A DNA stretch of 40,802 bases from Spongospora subterranea f. sp. subterranea (lineage: Eukaryota > Endomyxa: Phytomyxea > Phytomyxea > Plasmodiophorida). Positions within the stretch are counted from its first letter, which is position 1. Each line of letters begins with the position of its first letter. Position numbers and translations under genes: made by a program. Location of the stretch: positions 1 to 40,802 of the forward strand of contig JAUGWO010000066.1 in NCBI GenBank assembly GCA_049724395.1, given 5' to 3'. Positions 9,740 to 19,099 of the stretch are shown piece by piece. The notes under the pieces are model-generated. The model saw nothing but the letters and a program-made list of their open reading frames with translations, was not told the origin of the DNA and did no database searches.

Positions 9740-10115
9740 CAGTGGATGTCACTTGACTGGTGGCCAAGTCGGAGCCTTCATCTTCCCTTGTCTCGAACCC
9801 AGGCAGCTCGTTATGTGTTTGGCGACGACAAATTTACTCAAGTTCCCAACAATACCTCTGTACGAGGAACTCCCGATGGCGGTTGTTGAAGGAGCTGGGC
9901 CTGAAAAGGTACCACAACCGCCACCGTCCGCTCCCCATACAAAGGTGTCATCTCCCCTGTGCGGAGACCGAAATGTAGTGTCCACGATATCGTGATCGGT
10001 GTAGTTGTCACAAAAATTGTCACAAATGGAACACGATCACAGCAACCCTGCTCTGCAATTGACCGCCTTCGCCTGGGCTGTCAGCTGCTCTGTTTGACCC
10101 GGTTTTTTGGGCCAT
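9740..10115 (-). CDS. Possible upstream exons of the ubiquitin-like/C2H2 gene
   Basis: An ATG at 10115 (MAQKTGSNRAADSPGEGG) and, nearer the main frame, a stretch reading ELPGFETREDEGSDLATSQV then TSTVKRPDT followed by a GTAAAAC donor at about 9720 give the look of short charged exons. I could not join them in one phase with certainty because an in-frame stop lies near 9840. They may instead be 5' untranslated sequence. Confidence 0.25.
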
Positions 10116-10218
10116 GGCACCCTCAGTTTTTCCGACGTTTATCTGCTAGCTTTTAGTCGTCACTATCATCTCTGACGCTACCATGCCCAGCAAGGAGTGC
10201 TCATGCTCAACAGGTTTT

Positions 10219-10443
10219 CTAAATCAAGCAATTGTTTATCTGACCTCGTTGGACCTGAATGTGTTGACACAGCCCCATCTTCTTCTCCGGTTGGAAAATT
10301 ATCCGACGCCCGGAATCACCGAACCGGCCGCAAATTGCCGGCTGTGCACAAATTTTCCGTAGAAGTTCTAGGTGAGCTTTGACCGTTTGCACACCCAGAA
10401 ATACTCGTACATTGGGGCTGCTTTGAGTCTCCTTCTGAGACAT
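10219..10443 (-). CDS. Hypothetical 75-codon frame or first exon
   Basis: ATG at 10443 (MSQKETQSSPNVRVFLGVQT) and an open frame to 10219 with a basic middle part (AHLELLRKICAQPAICGRF). It lies between the EF-hand gene (ends at 10622) and the ubiquitin-like/C2H2 gene, same strand. It could be a small gene or the first exon of the latter. No family recognised. Confidence 0.3.
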   Translation of the reverse strand: MSQKETQSSPNVRVFLGVQTVKAHLELLRKICAQPAICGRFGDSGRRIIFQPEKKMGLCQHIQVQRGQINNCLI

Positions 10444-10621
10444 TATCGGTTCGTCAAAATCTGCCAACTCCTACAGATATGTTCCTGATCTCTTCACGAT
10501 TGAGTTGACTTTGACTGACAGTTTATTTTGTTCCTCGATTTCATAGCTTTCGCTCGATATCACACCTGTCTGAACCCAATTTGATTCCCCAAACAAATCG
10601 CATTTCTTCACGCTTGATAGT

Positions 10622-11252
10622 TTACGCAAACATCGCCTTGAACTCGTTAAAGTCGATGGTCTGGCCATTGTTTCCTGGGCTCGCCTGATTCAGCAGTTCG
10701 TCGATCTTGATAGTCAGACCGAAGTCGTTGCAGACGATCTTCTTGAGTTTTGCGTACTCGATTGTCCCCGTCTTATCGGCGGCGCCACCCAGAGCCCGGA
10801 ACGCCTCAACGATATCCGAGTCGTCGGACACTTTCGACGCCGACGTCTTTTGCGATTGAATAACCTTTAGAAATTCGGGAAAATCGATTGACCTGATATG
10901 ATGGGTCGTCAGAAACTGACGATTTCCGAAATTTTCATCGAATTGGTGTGCAAAGGCTCAAGTCGTAAAATGAATGTGGTCGATGGGCGTTTTGGAAAAA
11001 CATTACCCGCTCATATCTTCATCGACCATTGATATCATGGCAAAAACCGCCTCTAAACATGGCGCGATGTAAAAATCGGTAAATGGAAGATGGATCCGGG
11101 GTGGTGGCACCTTGCGTTGGCTTTTGGCGCAACGATGTCTCCAGCGCCTGGGAGAGCTCCCAGACGTCGATCGTGCCGCTATTGTCCTTGTCGAACATGC
11201 GGAAGGCGTCCCGACACCGCTTGATCTCCATCTCCGACATCTCGTTGGCCAT
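10622..11252 (-). CDS. Calmodulin-like EF-hand protein, three exons
   Basis: Exons 11252-11111, 11052-11007 and 10892-10622; introns of 58 bp (11110-11053) and 114 bp (11006-10893). The start ATG has an in-frame stop just upstream. Spliced protein is about 152 residues. Exon 1 gives the first EF loop (DKDNSGTIDVWE), then ALETSLRQKPTQ joins EAVFAMISMVDEDMSG|SIDFPEFLKVIQ, a full second loop. The C-terminal half keeps ADKTGTIEYAKLKKI and ASPGNNGQTIDFNEFKAMF, where one loop is clearly altered, so perhaps only some sites bind calcium. The phrase FRALGG-DKTG-DFGLTI is one I associate with flagellar or protist calmodulin-like proteins, a weak hint of a flagellate stage. Calcium sensor role is family knowledge; the partner is unknown. 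Confidence 0.88.
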
Positions 11253-11461
11253 CGCCCTGGTGTGGCGCTACACCAGCACTTGACGCGATTGATCAACTCT
11301 ACTGATTGTCACAGGACGCTATTTCGATCCCATATCGATGATCCTGTGATCATTCTAAAACAGATTGAAAACAAGGACGAACGCAAAAATCAAACTCATT
11401 ACAAAAAGAGCAGAGGATTAAGAAGAAAGAAAAAACCTGGGCGAAGGCGATTGAAGGGAGA

Positions 11462-11975
11462 TTAAAATTCGTAATAAGGTACAACCGATCTGCAGGGGCG
11501 GTCGGTCAGGCACGGGTGAACGTCATCAGATACTGTTCTACGACCTGATTGACGCGTTCGGTCTGTTCCGTTGGCTTGTGGGTGTCTTGCACTGGATAAC
11601 TTGCGGTCGATCTGCAGCCTGCTGAGAAGAACCTTCCTGAACCCTGCCACCATCTGTGGATTTCGATGAGATATGATTTCATCGGGGAGGCAGTGTAGGC
11701 GGAAACACGTTTCGAACATTAATTGAGCCAGTTCCGGTGATGTAATGGACTCATAACATGGAATGAAATGGGTCTTAGACAGCCGATCGACAGCAACTAA
11801 AATAGAGTTAAACCAATTAGAGTCTGATAACTTAACAATACAATCGAGGCGGAAGGTGACTTGAGTTGCTGTTTTAGTGCGCTAACAAGGATCGGAAAAC
11901 GTTTTGGCGGTTTTGCCATCTCCGTAGGCAGAGGATAATCTTTTCATTTATATCTGACATCATCGGAAAATGCCC
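11462..11975 (-). mobile_element. Gypsy (Ty3-like) integrase fragment, fossil
   Basis: Minus-strand translation gives LVAVDRLSKTHFIPCYESIT and then LPDEIISHRNPQM...RHPQANGTDRTRQ, the recognisable central core of a Ty3/Gypsy integrase (the Asp in VDRLSK and the HPQANG block). Only this part of the element is present here, without flanking long terminal repeats that I can see, and it is broken. It points away from the Gypsy gag/pol pieces that begin at about 12030 on the other strand, so it is either another copy or an inverted part of the same one. Old remnant. Confidence 0.75.
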
Positions 11976-12029
11976 CTCACGTTTGTCGTAGTCCCAGTAA
12001 GAATAAATCTTCGCTGTGGCACGAGCGCC

Positions 12030-14612
12030 TGAGGTTCCGATGGAGATGCGTCCGATCAGGACCCACTAGATCCGGCAATAGTGCTTTAACACTCCGGCAT
12101 TGAACCCCAAGGTTCCGAACAACAGGGCCGACGATCGCAACGACGAATGGCCGAACCGTTGTTACGCCGATCACAGCGCCACGAATAACGTCGTTTGATC
12201 TCACTGCGATTAACAAGTTCTGCCGCGAGCGGGAATTATACCTGCGCCTAATCGAGGAACGGCGGGAGACTCCTGGCGAGAGCATATTCGCCATATCGCT
12301 GAAATACAGCATTCCTGTCGAGAAGCTGAGCGGCCTTGCGAAGTTCATGCTGGAGAAGGCTGTGAATGAGGTCTCCGACGCTGATATCACAGCATATTTT
12401 TCAGTCAGATCGTAATTGGCGTCGACCAGTGCTGAAGACATCGAAACCACGATCAACAATAATGTCATGGTCAATATGTCCATCAAGAACGCGGACGATC
12501 GCATTCTTACCTAGTTTTCTGAATTCGACAAGCTCATCGAGGACCTCGGACTCGAGAAGGCTTTCGACACTACCGATAGCAAAAAATGCAAGCGTAAAAT
12601 GCGCTATTTAATCCATGGTCTTCGCCCTGACTCTCTGAAGGAAGTTGTGGAGCTCAAGATCAAAAAATTTGGGCCACGAGAAAAGGATGAGCACGACGAA
12701 TCGCTGTTGTTTAATCTCGTTCTTCGTTCAGCCGTTGAACGAGAGAAGTTCGAGCGTATATATAGGAGAAAATCCAACCCCAATCCGTCGAACGGCAGTG
12801 ACGGCGTCGCTTTGGTGGGTAAACCCGAACTTTTCTCGTTGAGTTTCTATCCAGACCGATGACTAGGAAATTTGCTGGCTCTAGGGAGACCATACCATCG
12901 AGGAATCCGACGAGGCCGACATCATGGAAACAGAAAATTCGATTGTGCCGCAAAATCAAGCGAAGCACACCCGACTCCATCATCATATTGCAACGAGGAC
13001 CCAACGATGGTTACATTGTTGATCGGGCCGAGCATTCCCGAGGATACCCGCAGCGCAGTTAACGACATGGTCAACAAGGCAATAACAGAAGGACTACCAT
13101 CCCAGCACCGTTTCCGACTGACTCATGACGTACGTCACAAAGAAAGACATATGGCATCTCAAGCTTGGCAAGGATCCGCCTGCCAAGGTTCCGATGAAGA
13201 TCTTCGTAAAACCAGGTACCACTGCATTCCGAGCAAAGGCGGTATTCCGAAAGCGTATCAACAATTTCTCCACGATCATACGTCGCAATTGGAGACGACT
13301 GATTTTGTATTCAGAATCCCACATAGTCGTTATGCATGCGCCTGTCATGTCGTCGATAAAATATTCGTCGACATACGAGGACATCGCCTAACTTTGTACA
13401 CGAAGGAGATTAATTCCAGAACAGAACGGATCGCGTGGCCTATGCCACATCTCGGCGTGACATTGAATTACCTCCGTTTCTCATCAATATTTATACTACA
13501 GTACTGGATGCCTTCAAGGGATATTGACAGTTCCCTTTACATCCTGGTATGGTATGGTATGGTATACAAAGATTCGCGGGTTCTTATTGGTCGGGTAAGC
13601 CTGTGTGTACTACCAGGTTTTCCCTACTTCCGCCTGGCCGCTACAAGTAGATTCGGTATCCAATGAAGGAGCCTATTAGACCATCTGGATTAAGCAACAT
13701 AACCTGTCCTGACGACCACACCATATGGGACCTGCCCCCACCTGATTACATTGCCTATCCAGAGTTTCGAGGTCACTGCAAGCAGCTCCCTCTCCCACAT
13801 TCACAATGGCCATGTGGTCAGACCCACCTTTACATCCTGATAGCTGGGAGCTCTGCTCATTTATGGCTCACGAGGGAGTCTTCACCCCCATCGAATCATA
13901 CAAGGGCTTGCGATGCTGTATTCGCGTTTCAGCCAGTCAGCAGGAGATCCTCGGCGACCTGCTCTAATCATGCGCTTTGCTTAGGTCGATCATATTCTGG
14001 GATATGCCAGAGACCTCACTGATTGCTTCTCTGTTCTCAACAAGCTACTCGACCATTTGGACTGTCATGGCGTCACGTTGAACCCCAAGAGGTGCCATTT
14101 TTATCTCAAGTCGGCCAAATGGTCTGGGTGCATAATATCAGCGGAGGGTGTGAAGTTTGACGACGATTTTGTCAACATGCTCAGATCTTTACTTCGTCCT
14201 AAAAATGCGGCCGACCTACAACAATTCATCTGTGCGATGAACTGGATGCGATCGGGGATCCCGAAGTTTGCCGAACGACTCAATCCATTATTACAGGAGC
14301 TGCTTTTATTGGCGTCACGATCCGTCAGCAATGTCAAAAAACTTCATCTGAAAGTCTATCTGGAATCTATCGGCTGGAACAACTCTAATGACGTCAGCTT
14401 CAATGATGTCAGAATGCGTTATCCGAAATTCTAACAAATTCGCACGTGAAGGACAACTACACGCGCTGCCTGTTGCCTGATGCATCCAAACATTTTTGGG
14501 CGATGTTACTGACACAAATTCCGAACGAAGATTTACCCAAATCCGTTCATCTTCAGTTGGGGTGTCTGAGTGGGTCGTTCAAGGGCAATCAATTCGCTGG
14601 TCTAAAAGGTTC
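12030..14612 (+). mobile_element. Gypsy gag-pol remnant (capsid-like, RT, RNase H), fossil split by a short retroposon
   Basis: Pieces in order: a capsid-like region (12500-12850, with LIHGLRPDSLKEVVELKIKK), the start of the polymerase (LKLGKDPPAKVPMKIFVKPG at about 13155), the reverse transcriptase end (GVTLNPKRCHFYLKSAKWSG at about 14070, then AADLQQFICAMNWMRSGIPK) and an RNase H start (DASKHFWAMLLTQIP at about 14480). The wording closely resembles Gypsy elements I know from oomycetes. The copy is broken many times (at least five breaks) and carries an inserted 280-bp retroposon at 13547-13826 with a 13-bp target duplication. No long terminal repeats recognised. An old, inactive copy. Confidence 0.8.
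13547..13826 (-). mobile_element. Short retroposon family, copy A (280 bp) with 13-bp target duplication
   Basis: On the plus strand the unit begins with a TATGG repeat (ggtatggtatggtatacaaag), passes gcgggttcttattgg, tacttccgcctggccgctac and cctgattacattgcctatcc, and ends catgtggtcagaccca. The 13-mer cctttacatcctg occurs exactly on both sides (13534-13546 and 13827-13839), the signature of target-primed insertion. Read on the minus strand, the TATGG repeat would be a (CCATA)n tail at the 3' end, as in SINEs with short tandem tails. It interrupts a Gypsy polymerase remnant. No long open frame, so it must depend on another element. Confidence 0.85.
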
Positions 14613-15272
14613 CTTGGTATGGTATGGCATACAAAGGTTCGCGGGTTCTTATGGGTTGAGTAAGCCTGTGTACTACCAGGATTGCCCTATTTCCGCCTGG
14701 CCGCTACAAGTAGCTTGGGTATCCACTGAAGACACCTATTAGACCAGCTGGATTCACCGAATGGGACCTGTCCCCACCTGATTACATTGCCTATCCAGAG
14801 TTTCCGAGTTTACTGCAAGCAGCTCGCTCTCCCACATTCATTAGAAGCCACGTTGTCTGACCTTCGTGCTCAACATTCACTCTACTTTTCCGTATTGAAT
14901 GCAACCTTGGGGGGTCTCCCAAAATTCCATCACTCACGGGGTTTCGAACTCATGCCTAACACTCACCCGGACTTGCCTGCCACCAACAGGGACAGACAGG
15001 AACCAAGCTAACGACCACACCGAATGGGATCTGCCCCCACCTGATTACATTGCCTATCCAGAGTTTCCAAGTTTACTGCCAGGCAGCTCGCTCTCCCACA
15101 TTCATTGAGGCCATGTGGTCAGACCTTCGTGCTCAACATTTACTCTACTTTTCCGTATTGGATACAACCTTGGGGGGTCTCCCAAAATTCCATCACTCAA
15201 GGGGTTTCGAACTCATGTCTAACACTCACTCGGAACTGCCTGCCACCAACAGGGACAGACAGGAACCAAGCT
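14612..15272 (-). mobile_element. Short retroposon family, longer composite copy B with a 263-bp internal tandem duplication
   Basis: Starts on the plus strand with ttggtatggtatggcatac and follows copy A, but instead of ending at the cagacc site it continues through cttcgtgctcaacattcact, ggggggtctcccaaaattcc and tttcgaactcatg to acagacaggaaccaagct. The part beginning caccgaatgggacctg (14755) recurs at 15018, so about 263 bp are tandemly duplicated with minor differences. On the minus strand the extra region holds gagttcgaaaccccg, which fits a pol III B box (GTTCGANNCC); a weak A-box-like tggcaggcaag lies about 30 bases upstream of it. This suggests the full-length form has a tRNA-derived head missing in copies A, C and D. 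Confidence 0.7.
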
Positions 15273-15445
15273 CACTTCTCTGCCTATATTGTGCAGGCGA
15301 GAGCCACGTTATCGCGAACTGCCAGGTGAGAGAGCCCCTTAGATCGGATCCCGGAAAACGGGGAAGGCCCGTTTTCCGATCTAACAAAGCTGGCAGTTCG
15401 CGATAAAGTGGCGCTCGCCTCCACCAGCAGCGTCGTTCCATCCAC
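15273..15445 (+). mobile_element. Gypsy gag zinc-knuckle scrap in an imperfect fold-back hairpin, fossil
   Basis: Immediately after copy B the plus strand reads LCLYCAGESHVIANCQVREP, a C-x2-C-x4-H-x4-C knuckle as found at the end of Gypsy gag proteins. The same DNA is then met inverted: gcgagagccac...aactgccag at about 15297-15325 pairs with ctggcagttcgcgata...gctcgc at about 15390-15418, and ttagatcgg/ccgatctaa pair inside it. The arms differ at a few places, so this is not a fresh copy. The element is a short broken remnant; family beyond Gypsy-like is uncertain. Confidence 0.6.
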
Positions 15446-15674
15446 AATCGGAAAGCAATAGTAGGTGCACCTCGGAAGCGTATTCTACCACGATGATGGA
15501 CGCAAACTATGGCGAGGACGACAACTGGAGCGAGAGGCGAGAACCAACGAGTCGGCGTTAACCGAACTCTGTTTCCACGACAAGTTGGTATTAGATACTA
15601 CTATAGTCAAAATATGTACATAGGTACCGCGACAGTCGCCAAGTAACTGGTGCCGTTGTGGGTTGCGCCTCCTG
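15446..15674. other. No gene recognised
   Basis: Between the fold-back and the next repeat fragment I find no coding frame above background and no recognisable repeat. Confidence 0.4.
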
Positions 15675-15795
15675 ACAGTTCTTCCTGCTCAACATGGTTT
15701 CTACTTTTCCATCCACGCGGGATTTCGAATTGATGAGTCATGCCTTACAGTCACCGGGACCTATCTCCCATCCGTGGGCAGACAGGAACCAATCC
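15675..15795 (-). repeat. Diverged end fragment of the short retroposon family
   Basis: Plus-strand gctcaacatggtttctactttt, tttcgaattgatgagtcatg, cttacagtcaccgggaccta and gggcagacaggaacc match, with clear divergence, the extra end region of copy B (gctcaacattcactctactt, tttcgaactcatg, acagacaggaacc). Only this head part is present. It shows that the longer form of the family existed independently of copy B and that some copies are old. Confidence 0.55.
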
Positions 15796-16397
15796 TGCAC
15801 CCAAGCCACAGTTTAGGGCCCATTTTGCCGATCTCACCCCATAAATCATTCTGGAATCCTCTTGGGAAATCATGATCGGGTGATTCAATGGTAGTTTCCG
15901 AAACAAAAGTCCAGCTGACGAAAGCAACAATATACTCAAGAATCATGTTTACCGGGAACGCAGATTCAACTTGTCGTCGAAGTTTGGTCGACAGCCGGAT
16001 TCGACTGGAATAGTTTGATAAACCGGAAACTGAGATTGAGTTCAAGACTATTAAGAACAGGACGGCTAATCAACCTTTCGTCGAGTGAAGCAGAAACAGC
16101 ACAGCACGGAAGGTCACGAATAACCACACGGTTGTAAAGTTTATTTGAAAGTGATTCCTACATTGACAAGAAGGATACACGCAATCACTAGAAAGATTCC
16201 CACGTTCAATTGATCAAAAATTAAAAAAAGGTTAAATTTTACCGATTTGTACTGTGCGGTTTATATAGTTGTTTGAATCAAAACCGCTATTATTTAAGTC
16301 CAAAGTTGACTCCAGACAACTGATAACGACGCCTGCAAGATAAAGATTTATGATCCCTAAGGTTTTCGTCATTAGTGATACCGTCACCATTCACTCA
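15796..16397. other. No gene recognised
   Basis: Only short overlapping frames on the minus strand (15751-16045) and AT-richer sequence near 16140-16390. I see no family match, tRNA or repeat. Confidence 0.4.
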
Positions 16398-16664
16398 TTA
16401 GTGAGATAAACCTCTGAAAAAGTCTGGCATGGCCCGACGCTTGACTACAAACCAGAGTCCTATCATCCCCGCCAATATACTGATCAAACAATTTCCTATC
16501 CAATAAAGTTGTTGAACATTGTTTTCGGAATGTTTGAATGTCATACTAGTGAGTGCAAGTTCAAAACCAACTCCTGCACCTCCAGATGTGAATACTTGCT
16601 TCGAAGGATTATCGTTGCAAAAAGCGAAAGGGAGTAGAAAAACAAAAACCATGATGTGATTCAT
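16398..16664 (-). CDS. Small secretory/type I membrane protein, 88 aa, hypothetical
   Basis: ATG at 16664. Residues 1-16 form a good signal peptide (MNHIMVFVFLLPFAFC), followed by a Ser/Gly-rich ectodomain, then a transmembrane segment around residues 55-75 (LYWIGNCLISILAGMIGLWF) and a short basic tail (VVKRRAMPDFFRG). This layout is rarely produced by noise. The tail resembles the cytosolic end of small ER membrane proteins, but I do not recognise a family. It sits among retroposon copies, with no clear partner gene. It could be a single-exon gene or the main exon of a slightly longer one. Confidence 0.5.
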   Translation of the reverse strand: MNHIMVFVFLLPFAFCNDNPSKQVFTSGGAGVGFELALTSMTFKHSENNVQQLYWIGNCLISILAGMIGLWFVVKRRAMPDFFRGLSH

Positions 16665-16811
16665 AGTCGATACCACCTAAAGAGATGTGAATGCCCCGTT
16701 CGATGTCTACGCCTCTACGGACAACTCAGATCCCAATGTGTTTGAGGAGCCGTGATGTGACTTTGCCGCCTACAACATAATTTATGTCCCACTGAGTTAA
16801 CCTCCCGTTGG

Positions 16812-17093
16812 TATGATATGGTATACAAGGTTTCGCGGGTTCTTGTGGGCTGGGAAAACCTGTGCATTAACAGGTTTTCCCTTCTTCGGCATGGCCGCTA
16901 GAAGTAACTTCGGTATTCATTAAAGGAACCTATTAGACCAGCTGAATTCAGCTTCACAACCTGCCATAACAGCAATCCCGAATGGTACCTGACCCCACCC
17001 GATTACGATGCCTATCCAGAGTTTTCGAGTTCACTGCAAGTAGCTCCCATCTCCCCCATTCGTTCGTGCCATGTGGTCACACTAACACCCAAA
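16812..17093 (-). mobile_element. Short retroposon family, copy C (282 bp) with 14-bp target duplication
   Basis: Same unit as copy A from tatgatatggtatacaagg to gtggtcacactaacaccc, more diverged. The 14-mer taacctcccgttgg flanks it exactly at 16798-16811 and 17094-17107. The far end stops at the same place as copies A and D, so the 280-bp form has a defined end and is not a random truncation. Confidence 0.85.
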
Positions 17094-17107
17094 TAACCTC
17101 CCGTTGG

Positions 17108-18180
17108 CTTTAATTGTCGATGTACCTACTGACGGACGCACCCATTGGTGATTTTGAAATAAATTCCGCCACAGTTGGGAACTTTTTGTGATCGTTTTCA
17201 ACACCATTTGGTGGTAGCGGTAGTCTGAACTTTGCTAAGAAATCAGGGGGCAACTTCCGGACACAAACTCCTACGTTTGTGATCAGGACATTCGGTAACC
17301 GTTGCTAGCAGACTGATCCGAAACAACGCTATTCGGCTATTGTGGGGTTGGTAGTATTAAGAACCTCAACCTGAGGGATACTCAACAAACGGTATCGTCC
17401 AAACTGGGCCATGTTCAGTTCGGACAACGTCTTGGTTTCGGTTAATTGGACATCGTTTTCCACGTCAGATTCGTGACAGCTTGTCCAAACCCACACCTGT
17501 TTCCTTTAACCGCTCTGTATTATTAAACTTTTTTCGTTAGCGCTCCGGTCCCTACATGGTCAACAGCATCCCATCTGGTGACTATCATCTTATCGCGTTC
17601 CTTCTGTTTACCCATTATTGAACACGGGGAAAACCCCTAAATTGACAAGGAGCGCAAAACCAACTGGAAGATGCCCTTGCCGAGTTTGCACGTTATCGCA
17701 TTGTTAGGACCGAGCAGTTCTAATGATATTCACCAGCGTTTGTATTGGTGTTGACACGAATGGACCTCTTACTACTAATTCTTGTCAAGCATGCCCAGAA
17801 CGCGATATTAACGAAGGCCAAAGCCCATGTTCCAGCCAGCAAAGAGCCAAAGCTCAAGGTGCCGGAATCGTATGGAGACACTAGTCCAACAAATTCTGAC
17901 AGCACAACCGCTAACGTATTCGAACAACCGCGAAAGTATTGCTCTCATTTGTTGACTGTTAACAGGGCAAGCCCAGAGGACGTACACGATGATTGTGGTT
18001 CATATTCACCAGCGGCAAGAGAGGCGGCCTGTCTTAAAATGAAAGGAGGAACTCTAATAGATTTTAGAAGGAGTAAAAGATTACGGTTTACTATTTCAAC
18101 GAAACCGTTCGCCCAGGGGGAATACGCGGGTACGAATGGTTGATGTGTAGATGAAAGCGCAATTCGTCAAAGACACAATT
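17108..18180. other. No gene assigned
   Basis: Two weak candidates only: a minus-strand 61-codon frame at 17720-17905 with a hydrophobic stretch (SLLAGTWALAFVNIAFWACL), and a plus-strand 132-codon frame at 17745-18143 that overlaps it and has low-information composition. They are mutually exclusive and neither has support beyond being open. The remainder is featureless to my reading. Confidence 0.35.
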
Positions 18181-18461
18181 TTGGTATGATATGGTATGGT
18201 ATACAAAGGTACGCGGGTTCTTATTGATCGGGTAATCCTGTGTACTACCAGGTTTTCCCTACTTCCGCCTGGCCGCTACAAGTAGATTGGGTAGCCAATG
18301 AAGGGACCTATTAGACCAGCTGGATTAAGCAACATAACCTGTCATAACGACCACACCATATGGGACCTGCCCCCACCTGATTTCATTGCCTATTCAGAGT
18401 TTCGATGTCACTGCAAGCAGCTCCTTCTCCTACATTCATTATGGCCATGTGGTCAGACCCA
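18181..18461 (-). mobile_element. Short retroposon family, copy D (~280 bp)
   Basis: Plus-strand ggtatgatatggtatggtat through gcgggttcttattgatcgg, tacttccgcctggccgctac and catgtggtcagaccc, very similar to copy A. I see no clear flanking duplication (left gacacaatttt, right aaataaactaatcg), so one side may have changed after insertion. It ends at the same cagaccc point as copy A. Confidence 0.8.
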
Positions 18462-18521
18462 AATAAACTAATCGTATCTAGATAAAGCAGCCTGCTTTTT
18501 CAGCTTTGCGCAAGATTTTCG

Positions 18522-18773
18522 TCATGGCCTTTCATGGCTCCAGATTGCTGTGTTAAACGTAGTTACTGGGAGCGTCTTGTAGAGTCGTCTGCATCTCTTG
18601 AGTCGGCTTTTGAAAACTTCGCATTGTAAAACTTGATGTTCGATTGTTTCGGGATGTTTGTCGCAGTGCCTGCACGTGTTCGAGACACGATTTTGAAAAT
18701 GACTGCCTTGATTGAATACATGGATATTGACAATGCCAAAGTGCATGAACCAATCCAGCAAATAGGATATCAC
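18522..18773 (-). mobile_element. LINE-type C-terminal zinc-binding fragment
   Basis: The minus-strand frame contains NTCRHCDKHPETIEHQVLQC, a C-x2-C-x7-8-H-x4-C motif followed by FKSRLKRCRRL. This is the zinc-binding tail found after the reverse transcriptase of many non-LTR retrotransposons. No reverse transcriptase is seen upstream, so it is a 5'-truncated copy, as is usual for LINEs. It lies next to copy D of the short retroposon, and such a LINE could be the mobilising partner, but no shared 3' sequence was demonstrated. Confidence 0.6.
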
Positions 18774-19099
18774 ATCCGAATGATCGGTTGAAGTTGAGGG
18801 AATGTGTTTTACAAGTCATCTTTTTAAAACAAGAAGGTCATCATAATTGTGCGACCATGATCTGGTTTGGCTTCGAAAAAAATGAAAATCATAGTGAATG
18901 ACGTCGCTGTATCAATTAAACCACTCATTGAGATATAAAGAACGTTTTTGATTAGCTAATATTGAAAGAACCAACAACTACCATGGAGCTAGTTGAGCGC
19001 AGGGTCAATACTTTCGCTTGAACAGGTTTAATGGGATGGCACCCCATCGAGTAAACAGGTCCGCCCAAAAATTTTTTTTGGGAGTTATTTCAAATGTTT
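18774..19099. other. No gene recognised
   Basis: AT-rich stretch without convincing frames. A T8 run at about 19072-19079 is the only notable composition feature. Confidence 0.35.

Noticed and set aside
13160-13384. Minus-strand open frame of 96 codons
   Set aside because: It lies opposite the plus-strand Gypsy polymerase text and has no independent support.
18181-18461. A target duplication for retroposon copy D
   Set aside because: Flanks (gacacaatttt and aaataaactaatcg) share no convincing repeat.
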